Shown in pieces: positions 34,604-46,289 of a stretch of DNA of 64,000 bases. A program made the position numbers and the translations under genes. Within the stretch, counting starts at the first letter, position 1. Every line of letters begins with the position of its first letter. Location of the stretch: positions 42,732,324-42,796,323 of the forward strand of contig OX638135.1 in the NCBI GenBank assembly GCA_951804985.1, given 5' to 3'. This stretch comes from Dryomyza anilis. Taxonomy: Eukaryota; Arthropoda; Insecta; Diptera; Dryomyzidae. The notes below the pieces were generated by a model. The model saw only the letters and a list, made by a program, of their open reading frames with translations, searched no databases and was not told where the DNA came from.

Positions 34604-34696
34604 AATTCCTTTAACAGGACCTGAGATATGCAAAAAGTGAAAAGTTTTAGAAAATAAAATAAAAATTATTATGCATAATAAATTCGTATTTTTTTT

Positions 34697-34902
34697 ACTC
34701 TTTTACAATATTATTGTGGTAAGGGAGATAGTTTGGTCAAATTTATCAATTCATTGATCCTCTTGATACCAGATATAAATCCTGATTCATAATAATATTT
34801 TACAAATACGGAAACCCATAACCGGTATCTAAAGGTCCAATGAATTGATAAATTTGACCCAACTATCTCCCTTACCACAATAATATTGTAAAAGAGTAAA
34901 TA
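34697..34902. repeat. Central hairpin of the fold-back element (about 62-bp arms)
   Basis: 'gtggtaagggagatagttt' (34,716) is mirrored by 'aactatctcccttaccac' (about 34,858-34,877) within arms of about 62 bases that match with very few mismatches around a loop of about 80 bases. Confidence 0.85.
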
Positions 34903-35451
34903 AAACGTACGAGTTACTAATATTTTTACGAATTTATTATGGTTAATAATTTTTGTTTTATTTTTAAAAACTTTTATTATTTTTATTTTGTATGCCCAAT
35001 TTTGACATTTACGATTTTTTTTTAAAAAAACAGAATTGAAATATTTAAGATTTGCTGACTTATAATGTAAAGGACAAGAATGGTGTACAACTGGGAACTG
35101 AGAAACAAATGCTCAAAAATGGGTCTTTTTTTGACCCAAAAATGTGTCCTCCTTTTTGCATCATATCTCAGGTCCTGTTAAAGGAATTTTGAAAATTGAT
35201 ATGTACATATAATTTGTGTTCTGTTTTGCATGTTTTGCATAAAATAAAAATTAATCTGACATTATAATCAACGCTTACCAACCTATAGAATCCTCAAAAA
35301 CGTGGTTTTTCGTTTATCTCAAATATCCTTGAAACTGTACGTGTAGGGAAAAAACTGAAAACGCCATTGTTCTTAGAATGTCCAAATCCATAAGAATATG
35401 CAACTTTCATTTCTGGTGTCGAAAATTGTTGTCAAATGTGCGCACAGTGTA

Positions 35452-36280
35452 ATTTAAATTTTTATTAAAAAATTTTATTTTGACCGATTTTTCTATTTTT
35501 CACCGTTATAATTGTCACTGAATATCCAATTTTGTACTTAAAATTCAATTTTTCAATTAAAATTCTATTTTTCAGTTAAAATTCAATTTTTACCAAGGAT
35601 TGAAACGTAAACGAATAACGGTTTCAATTTCGGTTGTTTCCGCGTTTCGGTTATGGTTTAGGTTTTAGGTTTTTTATTACGAAACGGTTTCGGTATACCG
35701 GTTCCAAGTTACGGTTTCGGTTTTGATTTCGGTTTTTGTATAAAATTTTTTCCATAATTTTCAAATAATTTAACATTGTTTATGTTGTGCTAAATTATGT
35801 TCAAATTGTTATATTGGGGTAAAGTGGGAAACGTAATTTAACAATGTTTGTTGTTATTTTACTGAAAATATTGTGTTATGTGAATTATTTAATTGATTTC
35901 GCCAAGAAAAAAATTCAATCGTGACCACAAGTCAATGAAAAGTAACATTTTGACTTCACCTGAGATATGATCTGAATGGCAGAGGAAAGCCGAGAATCGA
36001 ACCTTAAATAAGAAATTAAATTTCAACAATTCAGCGAACTGCAATATCTGCAAATAAATATTTGCCTTTATACTTCAAATGTTCGAACTTGCACTTTATT
36101 TCCGTATTAGTTACTAATTTTTTCTTGTATCACCATTGTTTTTTTGTTACCTTATTATAAGTATATATTAATATATATGTCCGAAATTTAGGTGTTTTGA
36201 AAAAATCAATCAAACTCAGACTTATAAATGGTATTCTATTGAATAGATCCTTTAAAATAATTTAAAAATTTTTTATGTTT
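35452..36280. other. Unassigned sequence with CGGTTTCGGTT-rich stretch
   Basis: No gene. 'cggtttcggtt' and related motifs recur at 35,610-35,740, in the style of hAT subterminal regions seen elsewhere in the window. No clear ends. Confidence 0.35.
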
Positions 36281-36446
36281 TGATTTTGTGTTTTGCTTTT
36301 AATTTTGTGTTTTTGCTCTTGTGGTTTGCTTTTGTGTTTTTGCTTTTTTGTTTTTGCTTTTCTGTTTTGTTTTTGCTTTTGTTTTTGTGTTTTTGCTTTG
36401 TGTTTTTTTTTTGATTTTGTGTTTTGGTTTTGTGTTTTTGCATTTG
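36281..36446. repeat. Low-complexity TTTTG(TG)TTTTTGC repeat
   Basis: Irregular repeats of 'ttttgtgtttttgct'. The resulting frame is a Phe/Cys-rich artefact. Confidence 0.85.
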
Positions 36447-37672
36447 ATGTACAGAGAGAACTTGAGAGAACTCAAGTTTTAAAATTTGAGTTTGTATCTT
36501 TAATGGTTATGGAGATCAAAATCAGTAAAGTTGAGATTTTTTTATGATTTTTTTTTCAAAAATTGCAAAGAAAAACCAAAAGTTATCCGATTTATAAAAT
36601 TCTTTTGTGTATGAAAAGCTTACATTAAGATCTAAAGAAAATGTACTTGCTTACTTTTAAAGATATAGACTTGAACATGAATCATTGTTTTCATTTGTGA
36701 TATTTGAATACTTTACTTTCATATTTATACATAGTTTGTATATTTTATCATGAAATCAAAATGTTTGTATTTTAAATATCTCAAGTGGTTTAGAAAATAT
36801 AAAATTTTAAGGTCGAAATTTTTTTTGTTTTCCATTTTTTTTTAGTTTTTTAAAAAATTTTAACTTATCTTCGTAATATTTTTTTTTCTTCAGTAACATG
36901 TACTTTTCTTATATTTTTTTGATAGAATATCTTTTAAACGAGACTGGTCAAAGTTCAAATTTTTGAATTTTTATTTTTACTTTGATCCCCTGTAGAAAAG
37001 TTTTCAAAGACAAAATTTAAGTAAGCAATTTTGAGAACGAGTTATTTCTTCGTATTTTTTACCCTTTCTTATTGTTTGCCCGGCGAAGTATATGTGCAGG
37101 ACAGCATTTTTTCCAAAAATACTTATTTTTAGATTATAACCGTCATTTCTCACTTTACTGAAGAAAAAAAATATTACGGAGTTTTGCGTAAAAGTCAAAT
37201 TTTTCAAAAAAAAAAAAAATAAAAAAATTGAAATTGAAAATTGAATATTCGAATTTACAATTTTATATATACTAAACCAATTGTGATATTTAAAACGGTT
37301 TTCAGTTTATGATTTATGTATTAATTTTTTATAAAAGTCCCATACAAATATTTTGATTTCTTGATAAAATGTACAATATATTTAAGAATTTGTAGAGTAA
37401 AGTCTTCAAAAATGAAAACAAAAATTCATGTTCATATCTATATCATTAAAACGAAACAAGATATTTTCTCAAGTAAACACATTTTCTTTAAATCTCAATG
37501 TAAGCTTTTCATAAACAAAAGAATTTAAAAATCGGACAACTTTTGGATTTTTTACAATTTTTAAAATATTTTTCATGAAAAAAATCTCAACTTTACTGAT
37601 TGTTATCTCCATAACCATTAAATGTACAAACTCCAATTTTAAAACTTAAGTTCTCTCAAGTTCTCTATGAGT
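36447..37672. repeat. Long inverted repeat (fold-back), about 1.2 kb
   Basis: The left edge 'agagagaacttgagagaac' (36,450) is mirrored by 'gttctctcaagttctct' at the right edge (37,650). Further pairs include 'atggttatggagat' with 'atctccataaccat', 'aaaagcttacattaagat' with 'atctcaatgtaagctttt', and 'gtaatattttttttcttcagt' with its mirror at about 37,155-37,180. The arms are roughly 500 bp and diverged. The right arm end is also the start of the gypsy tandem duplication. Confidence 0.75.
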
Positions 37673-37791
37673 GATTCCAAAAATACGGAATTTCACGCGA
37701 TTTAAGAGCGTTTAGGCACACTGCGCAGCGCACACCGTCATCAAATACAATCAACAAAATGTTTCACTCTCAGCGAAAGTGACAAACTGCC

Positions 37792-38380
37792 TTGACGGTT
37801 AAATCGCTACAAAATGTGCGCGGACGTTCGAGTTCAAACAGTGCGCATAACGACCAACACAAACGCAAGGATGCCGCTACGCCTGCAGGATTTAAGTCAT
37901 CAATTTGTTTTTTCCACAACAAATTTGTAAGTAAAGCAAAAAAATGCAATCAACTGTGCCTCATGGCGCGAACTCATGACTCGGAAAACTAAAAAGGCCA
38001 TCAAGCCTCCAGGCGGTGCACGATGGTCATAAAATTTTACAAAACCGTCTGCTAATACTAGACAAAATTTCAGGCACAATTTTTCTCGTACATACAGAAG
38101 CAGAGCTGTTACTTTTACCAGCTTGCTACTCATCTAGCCAAACCCCTGGCGATCTCAAGTTGTACGCAGCAAAGAACACAACAATACAAACATATGGCGA
38201 CAGATGACTGACACTCGATCTAGGACTTCGGCGACCAATCGAGTGGACATTCTGCATTGCAGCTGTTCCATATTCAATCATTGGAGCTCATCTTCTATCC
38301 CACTGTGGTTTGCTCGTTGATATCAAATGTCAACCCCTCATTGACAAGATGACTAAAATATCGTCTCAGTGGATCATCAA
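37792..38380 (+). pseudogene. Gypsy gag end and protease, copy 1, broken
   Basis: The first frame (37,792-37,992) carries CFFHNKFVSKAKKCNQLC, the non-standard C-x2-H-x9-C-x3-C pattern at the end of gag in this insect gypsy lineage. After a frame break, the protease part follows (38,040-38,380): IFLVHTEAELLLLPAC, then DLKLYAAKNTTIQTYGDR, a TGA at about 38,205, and WTFCIAAVPYSIIGAHLLSHCGLLVDIK. The active-site D-T-G of retroviral-type proteases is H-T-E here, which should abolish activity. Confidence 0.75.
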
Positions 38381-38538
38381 CTCTTTTCCGATATTTAAAA
38401 TATCAACAGTAAATGGATTCAGCAATGAATTCCTGCAAATTTTAAAAGAATTTCCTGAACTCACCGGACTCGCTCAAACATGCACACCTGTAACTCAACA
38501 ATTTATTTTATTCCAACTACTGGGCCTCCATTTTTTGA

Positions 38539-38868
38539 ATGTGCACGCAGACTGAACCCAGAAAAATACAAGGCCGCAAAACTGAGTTTGAGTATTTAAT
38601 GAAACTCCCTTGGTCGATACACTTAGTGAATAAAAAGTCTGAATGCGGCGATTACAGGCGCCTCAACTCAGTAACAGTGCCTGATCGTTACTCAATACCG
38701 CATTTAAACGACATAAGAAACAATTTGTATCGAAAAACAATATTCAGTACGTTGAATCTTGTCCGCGCATACCAGCAAATACCGGTGGCGGAGGATGACA
38801 TTCCTAAAACAGCTGATCACTCCATTCGGCCTATTCGAATGCCTAGTCATGCAGCAATCAAAAATTAG
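38539..38868 (+). pseudogene. Gypsy reverse transcriptase N-terminal part, copy 1
   Basis: Shows LVNKKSECGDYRRLNSVTVP, DRYSIPHLNDI and [19 protein letters not shown]. The first catalytic aspartate of the RT palm (L-D-L in the family) is Asn here. Compared with copy 2 this one lacks 6 bases near 38,615 and 2 bases near 38,810, which ends the frame. The Y-x-D-D box and the RNase H domain are absent. Confidence 0.75.
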
Positions 38869-38899
38869 TCGTCACGTCCAGAAGCAACTGAGAAGATAA

Positions 38900-39245
38900 A
38901 ACCACCTGACGGCCGCTTCGATCACGTTCACATTGGCATGATTGGACCGCTTCCTAAAAGCAAAGTATACATGTATTGCGTAACATTTATTGATCGCTTT
39001 TCTAGGTGGGCTGAGGCATTTCCTATGAAGAATCGAACAGCTGACACAGTCGCAAAAGTTTTCTACACAGGCTGGATATGCAAATTTGGTTCACCTAAAA
39101 TTGTTACAACCCACCAGGGATCACAATTTAAATCCTCATTTTTCGTGCTCTACTAAAATTTGTTGGATGTCAACGTCTTTGTACTACTGCCTACCACCCT
39201 GCTTCAAATGGTCTCATTGAGCGCTGCCACCGATCACTAAAATCA
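38900..39245 (+). pseudogene. Gypsy integrase core, copy 1
   Basis: [33 protein letters not shown] and KIVTTHQGSQFKS, then after a stop at 39,154 and a frame change HPASNGLIERCHRSLKSEI. In the DDE triad the first Asp is Gly (HIGM), the second Asp is His (TTHQG), and the Glu is kept (LIER). Confidence 0.8.
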
Positions 39246-40111
39246 GAAATTATGCCATAATTCACGTTTTAAGTGGATCGATACGTTTCCTACAGTTCTG
39301 TTGGGTCTTCGCACATATGTGCGTGAATGTTTAAACGCCTCGCCTGCCGAATACCTTTATGGTACAACTCTTCGAGTGCCAGGTGAATTCTTCACGCACG
39401 TCGATTTACTGTTCCAACTGCTCAGAACTACAAAATAAAACCATTTTGCTACAAAGATTTAGCAACATGTACGCATGTTTTCTTACGCAATGAAAACACA
39501 TTGTCTCTTGAAAGACCGTATGAAGGGCCATTCAAGGTCATCGCACGACTCTCAGAATGAGTATTCCAAATACAACATCACGACAAAGTTATGAATATCT
39601 CAGTCGAGAGACTCAAACCTGCTCATTTGGATCGAATCGGGTAAGATTCTAGTCAAAGCAACTTACCACTTACAACGCAAACAACAGTAGAATCTACTTA
39701 AAACACCAACATCATCAATGATGATCAGCCATCGACTTCAACGCAGAAGAAGATGGATCCCGCCAAAGCAATGACTGAGCAATGGCAACTGATCAAGATC
39801 TCAATTCACCTTCTACAACATTTAAGCCACTTAGAACCTAGAGTTCCTAAAACTAAAAAAATAGTGTTACATTTAACTCTAATATAAATAATATAAGATA
39901 TTATTTGGAGATAACTGATTGTTATCTCCATAACCATTAAATATTCAAACTCCAATTTTAAAACTTAAGTTCTCTCAAGTTCTCTATGAGTGATTCCAAA
40001 AATACGGAATTTCACGCGATTTAAGAGCGTTTAGGCACACTGCGCAGCGCACACCGTCATCAAATACAATCAGCAAAATGTTTCACTCTCAGCGAAAGTG
40101 ACAAACTAGCC

Positions 40112-40700
40112 TTGACGGTTAAATTGCTACAAAATGTGCGCGGACGTTCGAGTTCAAACAGTGCGCATAACGACCAACACAAACGCAAGGATGCCGCTAC
40201 GCCTGCAGGATTTAATTCATCAATTTGTTTTTTCCACAACAAATTTGTAAGTAAAGCAAAAAAATGCAATCAACTGTGCCTCATGGCGCGAACTCATGAC
40301 TCGGAAAACTAAAAAGGCCATCAAGCCTCCAGGCGGTGCACGATGGTCATAAAATTTTACAAAACCGTCTGCTAATACTAGACAAAATTTCAGGCACAAT
40401 TTTTCTCGTACATACAGAAGCAGGGCTGTTACTTTTACCAGCTTGCTACTCATCTACCCAAACCCCTGGCGATCTCAAGTTGTACGCAGCAAAGAACACA
40501 ACAATACAAACATATGGCGACAGATGACTGACACTCGATCTATGACTTCGACGACCAATCGAGTGGACATTCTGCATTGCAGCTGTTCCATATTCAATCA
40601 TTGGAGGTGATCTTCTATCTCACTGTGGTTTGCTCGTTGATATCAAATGTCAACCCCTCATTGACAAGATGACTAAAATATCGTCTCAGTGGATCATCAA
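40112..40700 (+). pseudogene. Gypsy gag end and protease, copy 2, broken
   Basis: Same organisation as copy 1. The protease again has FLVHTEA in place of the D-T-G active site and the same TGA after QTYGDR. A private Glu-to-Gly change follows (HTEAGLLLLP). The substitutions therefore predate the duplication. Confidence 0.75.
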
Positions 40701-40858
40701 CTCTTTTCCGATATTTAAAATATCAACAATAAATGGATTCAGCAATGAATTCATGCAAATTTTAAAAGAATTTCCTGAACTCACCGGACTCGCTCAAACA
40801 TGCACACCTGTAACTCAACAATTTATTTTATTCCAACCACTGGTCCTCCAGTTTTTGA

Positions 40859-41220
40859 ATGTGCACGCAGACTGAACCCAGAAAAATACAAGGCCGCAAA
40901 ACTGAGTTTGAGTATTTAATGAAACTCCCTTGGGCGAGTCCAATACACTTAGTGAATAAAAAGTCTGAATGCGGCGATTACAGGCGCCTCAACTCAGTAA
41001 CAGTGCCTGATCGTTACTCAATACCGCATTCAAACGACATAAGAAACAATTTGTATTGAAAAAAAATATTCAGTACGTTGAATCTTGTCCGCGCATACCA
41101 GCAAATACCGGTGGCGGAGGATGACATTCCTAAAACAGAGCTGATCACTCCATTCGGCCTATTCGAATGCCTAGTCATGCAGCAATCAAAAATTAGTCGT
41201 CACATCCAGAAGCAACCTGA
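40859..41220 (+). pseudogene. Gypsy reverse transcriptase N-terminal part, copy 2
   Basis: LMKLPWASPIHLVNKKSEC and GDYRRLNSVTVPDRYSIPH, a TGA at about 41,057, then [18 protein letters not shown] and [13 protein letters not shown]. The Asp-to-Asn change in L-N-L is shared with copy 1. Confidence 0.75.
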
Positions 41221-41570
41221 GAAGATAAAACCACCTGACGGCCGCTTCGATCACGTTCACATTGGCATGATTGGACCGCTTCCTAAAAGCATACTTTGTA
41301 TTGCGTAACATTTATTTATCGTTTTTCTAGGTGGGCTGAGGCATTTCCTATGAAGAATCGAACAGCTGACACAGTCGCAAAATTTTTCTACACAGGCTGG
41401 ATATGCAAATTCGGTTCACCTAAAATTGTTACAACCCACCAGGGTTCACAATTTGAATCCACATTTTTCGTGCTCTACTAAAATTTGTTGGATGTCAACG
41501 TCTTTGTACTACTGCCTACCACCCTGCTTCAAATGGTCTCATTGAGCGCTGGCACCGATCACTAAAATCA
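41221..41570 (+). pseudogene. Gypsy integrase core, copy 2
   Basis: [15 protein letters not shown], then [28 protein letters not shown] and, in another frame, LIERWHRSLK. It has the same Gly and His at the two Asp positions of the DDE triad and the same retained Glu. Confidence 0.8.
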
Positions 41571-41834
41571 GAAATTATGCCATAATTCACGTTTTAAGTG
41601 GATCGATACGTTACCTACAGTTCTGTTGGGTCTTCGCACATATGTGCGTGAATGTTTAAACGCTTCGCTTGCCGAATACCTTTATGGTACAACTCTTCGA
41701 GTGCCAGGTGAATTCTTCACGCACGACGATTTACTGTTCCAACTGCTCATAACTACAAAATAAAACCATTTTGCTACAAAGATTTAGCAACATGTACGCA
41801 TGTTTTCTTACGCATTGAAAACACATTGTCTCTT

Positions 41835-42757
41835 AAAATCGATTAATGAAAGATACTTTGTTTCACACTAATATCACAAACGTATGTTAGAAACGGATTG
41901 AATAATTTCAGTAGAATATATTGTGTTTTTTTTTTCGTAAAAAATTAATCAATGTTATTATTTTTCAAACATGATATCATTGTAAAATAAGTAGTTTCAA
42001 AATGTCCCTTTTTTTATTAAATTTTACTAAAAATGCGTAAAAAGATAGAGTCCAAATTTAAAATCTTGAATACAAAAAAATATCGAAGACAAATATGTAG
42101 AGAAAAAAGTGGCCAAAAACAAAAAATAGTTGACAATAACAATGTCGGAAAAATGTGGAAGTGTACGGCTTCTATATATTTACAACCGTACAAAATAGAA
42201 GTTGCTATACAATTCACCTAATGGTTAATTTTAATTTTTAAAATGTATGCACATATAAAAATGTACATACATACATTTTTTGATCTTAAGTTTCCAATTT
42301 TTTTAAGCTTTAACAAATTATCAACATTTTTATGTTTCGACATGGATCCCGAATGATATTTGCATTAAAATCGTTAACAAATGAATATTAATGTTCTTCA
42401 AGAAACTTTAGCGGGATTGTTTAAGTGTCCAATCCGCAAAATGAGTCATAAAATTAGGTACTTACAGACGTCTTTTAAGAATCGTATTTAATTTTTTCTA
42501 AATAAAATTATATTTGTTAACTAAAATATAATTGATTTAATTTATTGTTTAGGAACAAATACTAGTTCCTCACACATCCACTTCCAAAAGCGCCATCTAC
42601 AGTAAGTTTTTGGCGAAATGGGTATATCTCAATGCTCAAATCTGTCCGTTATATTGAAATATATTTGAAATTATATAAATTCAAATTTCAGGACTTATTT
42701 TTAAAATTTCAATGATTAAGGAATTAAAGTTGAATAATTAAACAATCATTCATTTAA
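41835..42757. other. Unassigned AT-rich sequence
   Basis: No recognised gene. A Lys-rich 62-codon frame at 42,033-42,221 has an opposing frame of similar length and shows no family features. Confidence 0.35.
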
Positions 42758-43620
42758 ATGCAAAATATTGAAAATCCCTTTACGTTTTCTATACTTTTAG
42801 TGTTCACTCAAAATAAGAAGTCTGTAACAGTAGCAAAAAAGGTTGTCAATATAGCAAAAATGTTTGCTGAAAAGAGGAAAGCGCCGGATTCTGCTGGCTG
42901 TTTTGAGTGTAGTAACCACATGTTATGTTCAACGCCCGATTTCTATATGATGTCCCCTAAATCGGAGATATGTTGGTTTCACAAAACTTTCATGTAAAAA
43001 CTTCATGTAAAATGTATTTTTTTCACGTTTATGGCCAGATTTAGAAGTTATAGCCCTAAACTTGTGGTACACCAACTCCAAGTTGTAAGTTCTAGAATAA
43101 TATTGTTGATTATTTAAATTTAAATACAAAGAGAAAAATCACTTAAAATATAAAAATACGACATCAATGCTCGTGTTAATTTTGGGAAAATATTTTTTTT
43201 TGTCTTTTTTAACATCAATTTTAACCATGAATGACTCAAAATAAATTGTGGGCTGGTACTTTTTAAAAAAATTAAAGTAAGGTAATTAAACCATTTTTCA
43301 TTAGAAACAAAAATATTGAAAATCCCTTTAAGTTTTATATACTTCTTTCATCTTCAAATATATGGTTTAAAAAAATAGGTGTAACAACCACATGTTATGT
43401 TCAACGCCCGATTTCTATATGACGTCCCCTAAATCGGAGATATGTTGGTTTCAAAAAAGTTTTGTAATGGTATTTGTAAAAAAAATGCACGATGAGGAAA
43501 TATTTGTAAATCTTAAAATATTCATTCAAATGTAACACCCTATATATTGTATCATAAAACTACTATTTCAAATTCAGTGCTCGATTTCGGTATGATGTCC
43601 TCTGAAATCGTATATAGAAT
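42758..43620. repeat. Diverged direct repeats around 'cgcccgatttctatatga'
   Basis: A segment of about 90 bases from 'accacatgttatgttcaacg' to 'gatatgttggtttca' occurs at about 42,915-42,985 and 43,387-43,455, and a weaker third copy ('gctcgatttcggtatgatgt') lies at about 43,579. The flanking 'ttgaaaatccctttaagtttt' is also repeated. It is non-coding. Confidence 0.7.
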
Positions 43621-44184
43621 ATTTTGCCTTATTCCCGATGCATTCAAATTCGTTAAAAATGTATAGTTTTTGGTATTTTAAATGCATTTATGATCATTCA
43701 TAAATAATAAAATTTATCAATAAAACAATAATATTTTGTACTTTTTAGCAAAAAAAAAATTGCAGCGATTTCAAATTGCGGGCTATCTTACAATTTTTTA
43801 CACCAGTTTAGAACAGTAAAATGCTAAGAAAAAACCACAGTGCAGTGTCCAATTTCAATTTTAGCTAGCCAAAACCTAAAAAATTTTTTTTTTTTTTTTT
43901 TTTTAAATAATTATGAAAGTTATACATTTTTCCCTTACGAAAATAAATATGTTATTTTTTTAGATTTCAGAATAATAGTATGTTTTTGTTTTTGACGAGA
44001 AAAATAATATGTTGTATGGTTTTACAACGAAAATGCACATGTATATCTGTGTATCTACGAAAATAAAAATATTCTATTATTCTATTATTGTCTGCCAATA
44101 TTGTTATTTTGCATTAATTAATGTAAATTTGAGCAAATCCAGAAAACTTTTAACCTTCATGATATTGACCTAAAGCAAAGAATA
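43621..44184. other. Unassigned AT-rich sequence
   Basis: No gene. Poly(T) run at about 43,886-43,904. 'cccttacgaaaataaat' (43,933) recurs at 45,428 in the same orientation. Confidence 0.35.
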
Positions 44185-44893
44185 ACGAGTTGGGAAAGTT
44201 AGGTCACATCGGTAAGTTCGGTCACATGGGACGGACTTTTATAGTCGGTCGTGCCCGACTATGGAATACACTACACCTTTGTTATACCTTAATTTTAAAG
44301 TTCTTAATTATGCTGAACCCCATCACCCTCATAATATTATTCACATATCAGAAATGTACATCTTATATAAATTAAATTATTTATATAAAAGTATAAAATA
44401 AATACAGAAAAATAATATTTTGTAAGGAAAATATTTCATAGATTTGATTTTAATAATTAACGGCTATAATTTTCACTATGACAACCCGGGAAATAATGTA
44501 AAAAAAAATTTTGGACCACATATTTTTAGGTGAATGCAAACAATACGTTTTAAATTTTATAACTATATCTTGAATACTTTTCGAGGTATTAGTTCTTAAA
44601 ATGTTATATAAAAGTTAATTGTATGGGAGGTGGGCATGTCAATTGAACGATTTGGCTCATTTTCAAACTGAGTTCCTAATTTTGGCCAAAACATATTGTG
44701 ACCAAATTTCATCGCATTCTGACCAGTATTTCGCAAGTTTCTACGTATACGGACAGCAAGACAGACGGACATAGCTAAACGGACTCGGATAGTGATGCTG
44801 ATCAAGAATATACCGGCCACGTCTCCTAAGGGGCGTTACAATATCTGAACGAACTTAATATACCGTGTACCTCATAGGTGTAGGGTATAAAAA
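44185..44893 (-). mobile_element. DINE-1/INE-1-like element, subfamily 2
   Basis: Left edge 'acgagttgggaaagttagg', 'gtcggtcgtgcccgactat', 'gtatgggaggtgggcatgtc', a short GACAGACGGAC and the right edge 'cataggtgtagggtataaaa'. The element differs from subfamily 1 throughout the middle. Confidence 0.8.
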
Positions 44894-46148
44894 TGATTTG
44901 TTGTTTTTTATATTTTACAATTTAATTGAATATTGTTAAGAATATTTGAATTAATAAATACCAACCATTTTTTAGTGCATAAGCTACTCTGTCGATTTGC
45001 AACATGTGGCCAAATTAAGAAAAACATCAGAAATACCAATGATACGCGCACGTTTTGTGTCGTTCTAATCATTACTATTGCTACGGTTTGCAAGATATTA
45101 TTACAATCGCTAGGTAATACAAACAAAAATATATGTCGCATAATGTGCCATATCCCAAATGAAATTTGGGCAGAGGTGGATGTATGGTACCACTTTTGGA
45201 ACGAAAACGAAAATTTCACCTTCTTTTCAACGTGTGAGCCGCGGCTTGTATCTAATATTTAATAGAGGAGGTAAATATTAAGATTTTAAGATATGACTTG
45301 TGAATATGCCCCATCTTAATTTGGCTGGTTAATTTAAAAATACAATGCCGCTTCAGTATTATTGATCAATCATTTTTTATTGAGAAAACATACCGACGCC
45401 CCTTACGAAAACTATTATATATTTTTTCCCTTACGAAAATAAATACGTTATTTTTTGAGGTTCAGAATAAAAGTATGTTATTGTTTTTGATGAGAAAAAT
45501 AATACGTTTTATGGTTTTGCCAGGAACACTACTATGTTTTTGATATTTCTGAGAATATGCATAAGTATATCCGTGTATCTACGAATATAAAAATGATTCA
45601 AATTTTGCGAAGAAGATTGGAATCTTTTGTTGAACATGAATAATGCATTTATGATTGGGGCCTTCATATAAAACCTGTACATATTACAGCATTTAATAAA
45701 TATATGTAATCGTTTTATAAAGACCACAGACCATTGGAAACTTATATCAGTCCTGAAATTAAACCTCAATTTTCTGTAACAGTCTAGATTTCTTAGGAGA
45801 CACGGAATCATAACTTTTCATGGGTGATGTTTATACTCTCGAAGGTCATCTACCAAGAGGTAGCGCGGTGAATAAATATATTTTCTATTTATTTTTTTGA
45901 TGTTGCCTTCGCTGGTGTTTGAACCAACGACGTTTCGGCTTGAATTCCAACACACTAATCTTCTGAGTCACCTACATAGTATATGGTAAAGCATATTTTA
46001 TATCATTATAGCGTAATTATTTTGAATTTTGTCAAACAAATTTTACAAATGACATATATCAAAACATAAAAGCAACGCAATGTGATTTTGAAAAAAAAAT
46101 CTTTTTCAATAAAAAGCTCCAATTTTCGTCTAAAAATTTGAAACATAA
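44894..46148. other. Unassigned sequence with a degraded SINE-like segment
   Basis: Frames of 100 or more codons on both strands at 44,908-45,262 overlap each other, and I see no motifs in them. At 45,820-45,985 a diverged relative of the tRNA-derived SINE is visible in reverse ('accaagaggtagcgcggtg', 'gacgtttcggcttg', 'ctgagtcacctac'). Confidence 0.4.
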
Positions 46149-46289
46149 TCAGCCTAACCAATAAACGAAATAAAGTCGACTTTAAAGAAATATCAGGTTT
46201 TTGACAAACAAATATATGAGAAAATTGTTGAAAAAGCTGAAACTTTCTTTAGAGTCGACTTTATTTCGTTTATTGGTTAGGCTGAATAA
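46149..46289. repeat. Hairpin with about 41-bp nearly perfect arms
   Basis: 'cagcctaaccaataaacg' plus 'aaataaagtcgactttaaag' (46,150-46,190) is mirrored by 'cgtttattggttaggctg' and its extension (46,249-46,286) with a single mismatch, around a loop of about 60 bases. Confidence 0.9.

Larger units (their letters stand above)
33633..35451. mobile_element. Complete fold-back element with long inverted arms
   Basis: The outer ends are ACTGTGCGCAC (33,634) and GTGCGCACAGT (ending 35,448), next to TA. The left arm (without the inserted DINE) and the right arm match along several hundred bases down to a short central loop at about 34,758-34,838. The right arm has an extra segment of about 160 bp (34,990-35,155). 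No transposase frame is present. The structure is that of a fold-back or long-TIR MITE. Confidence 0.85.
37595..39913 (+). mobile_element. Ty3/gypsy retrotransposon relic, copy 1 of a tandem pair
   Basis: Gag zinc-type, protease, RT start and integrase core pieces follow in order, with RT catalytic core and RNase H deleted. The block, including about 80 bases of the preceding inverted repeat, is repeated from 39,914 at an offset of 2,319-2,320 with roughly 1-2% divergence by eye. No LTR pair was identified. Confidence 0.85.
39914..41834 (+). mobile_element. Ty3/gypsy retrotransposon relic, copy 2 of a tandem pair
   Basis: Repeats 37,595 onward and is truncated at 'acacattgtctctt' (41,834), where unrelated sequence begins. 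It carries private lesions (for example TGA near 41,057) and keeps 6 bases (WASPIHLV) that copy 1 lost. Confidence 0.85.

Noticed and set aside
36293..36547. 84-codon Phe/Cys-rich frame resembling a membrane protein
   Set aside because: Arises from the TTTTGTGTTTTTGC low-complexity repeat.
44908..45262. Opposed frames of 103 and 109 codons
   Set aside because: They overlap on opposite strands, have no motifs and sit in repeat-rich AT DNA, so chance is the simpler explanation.
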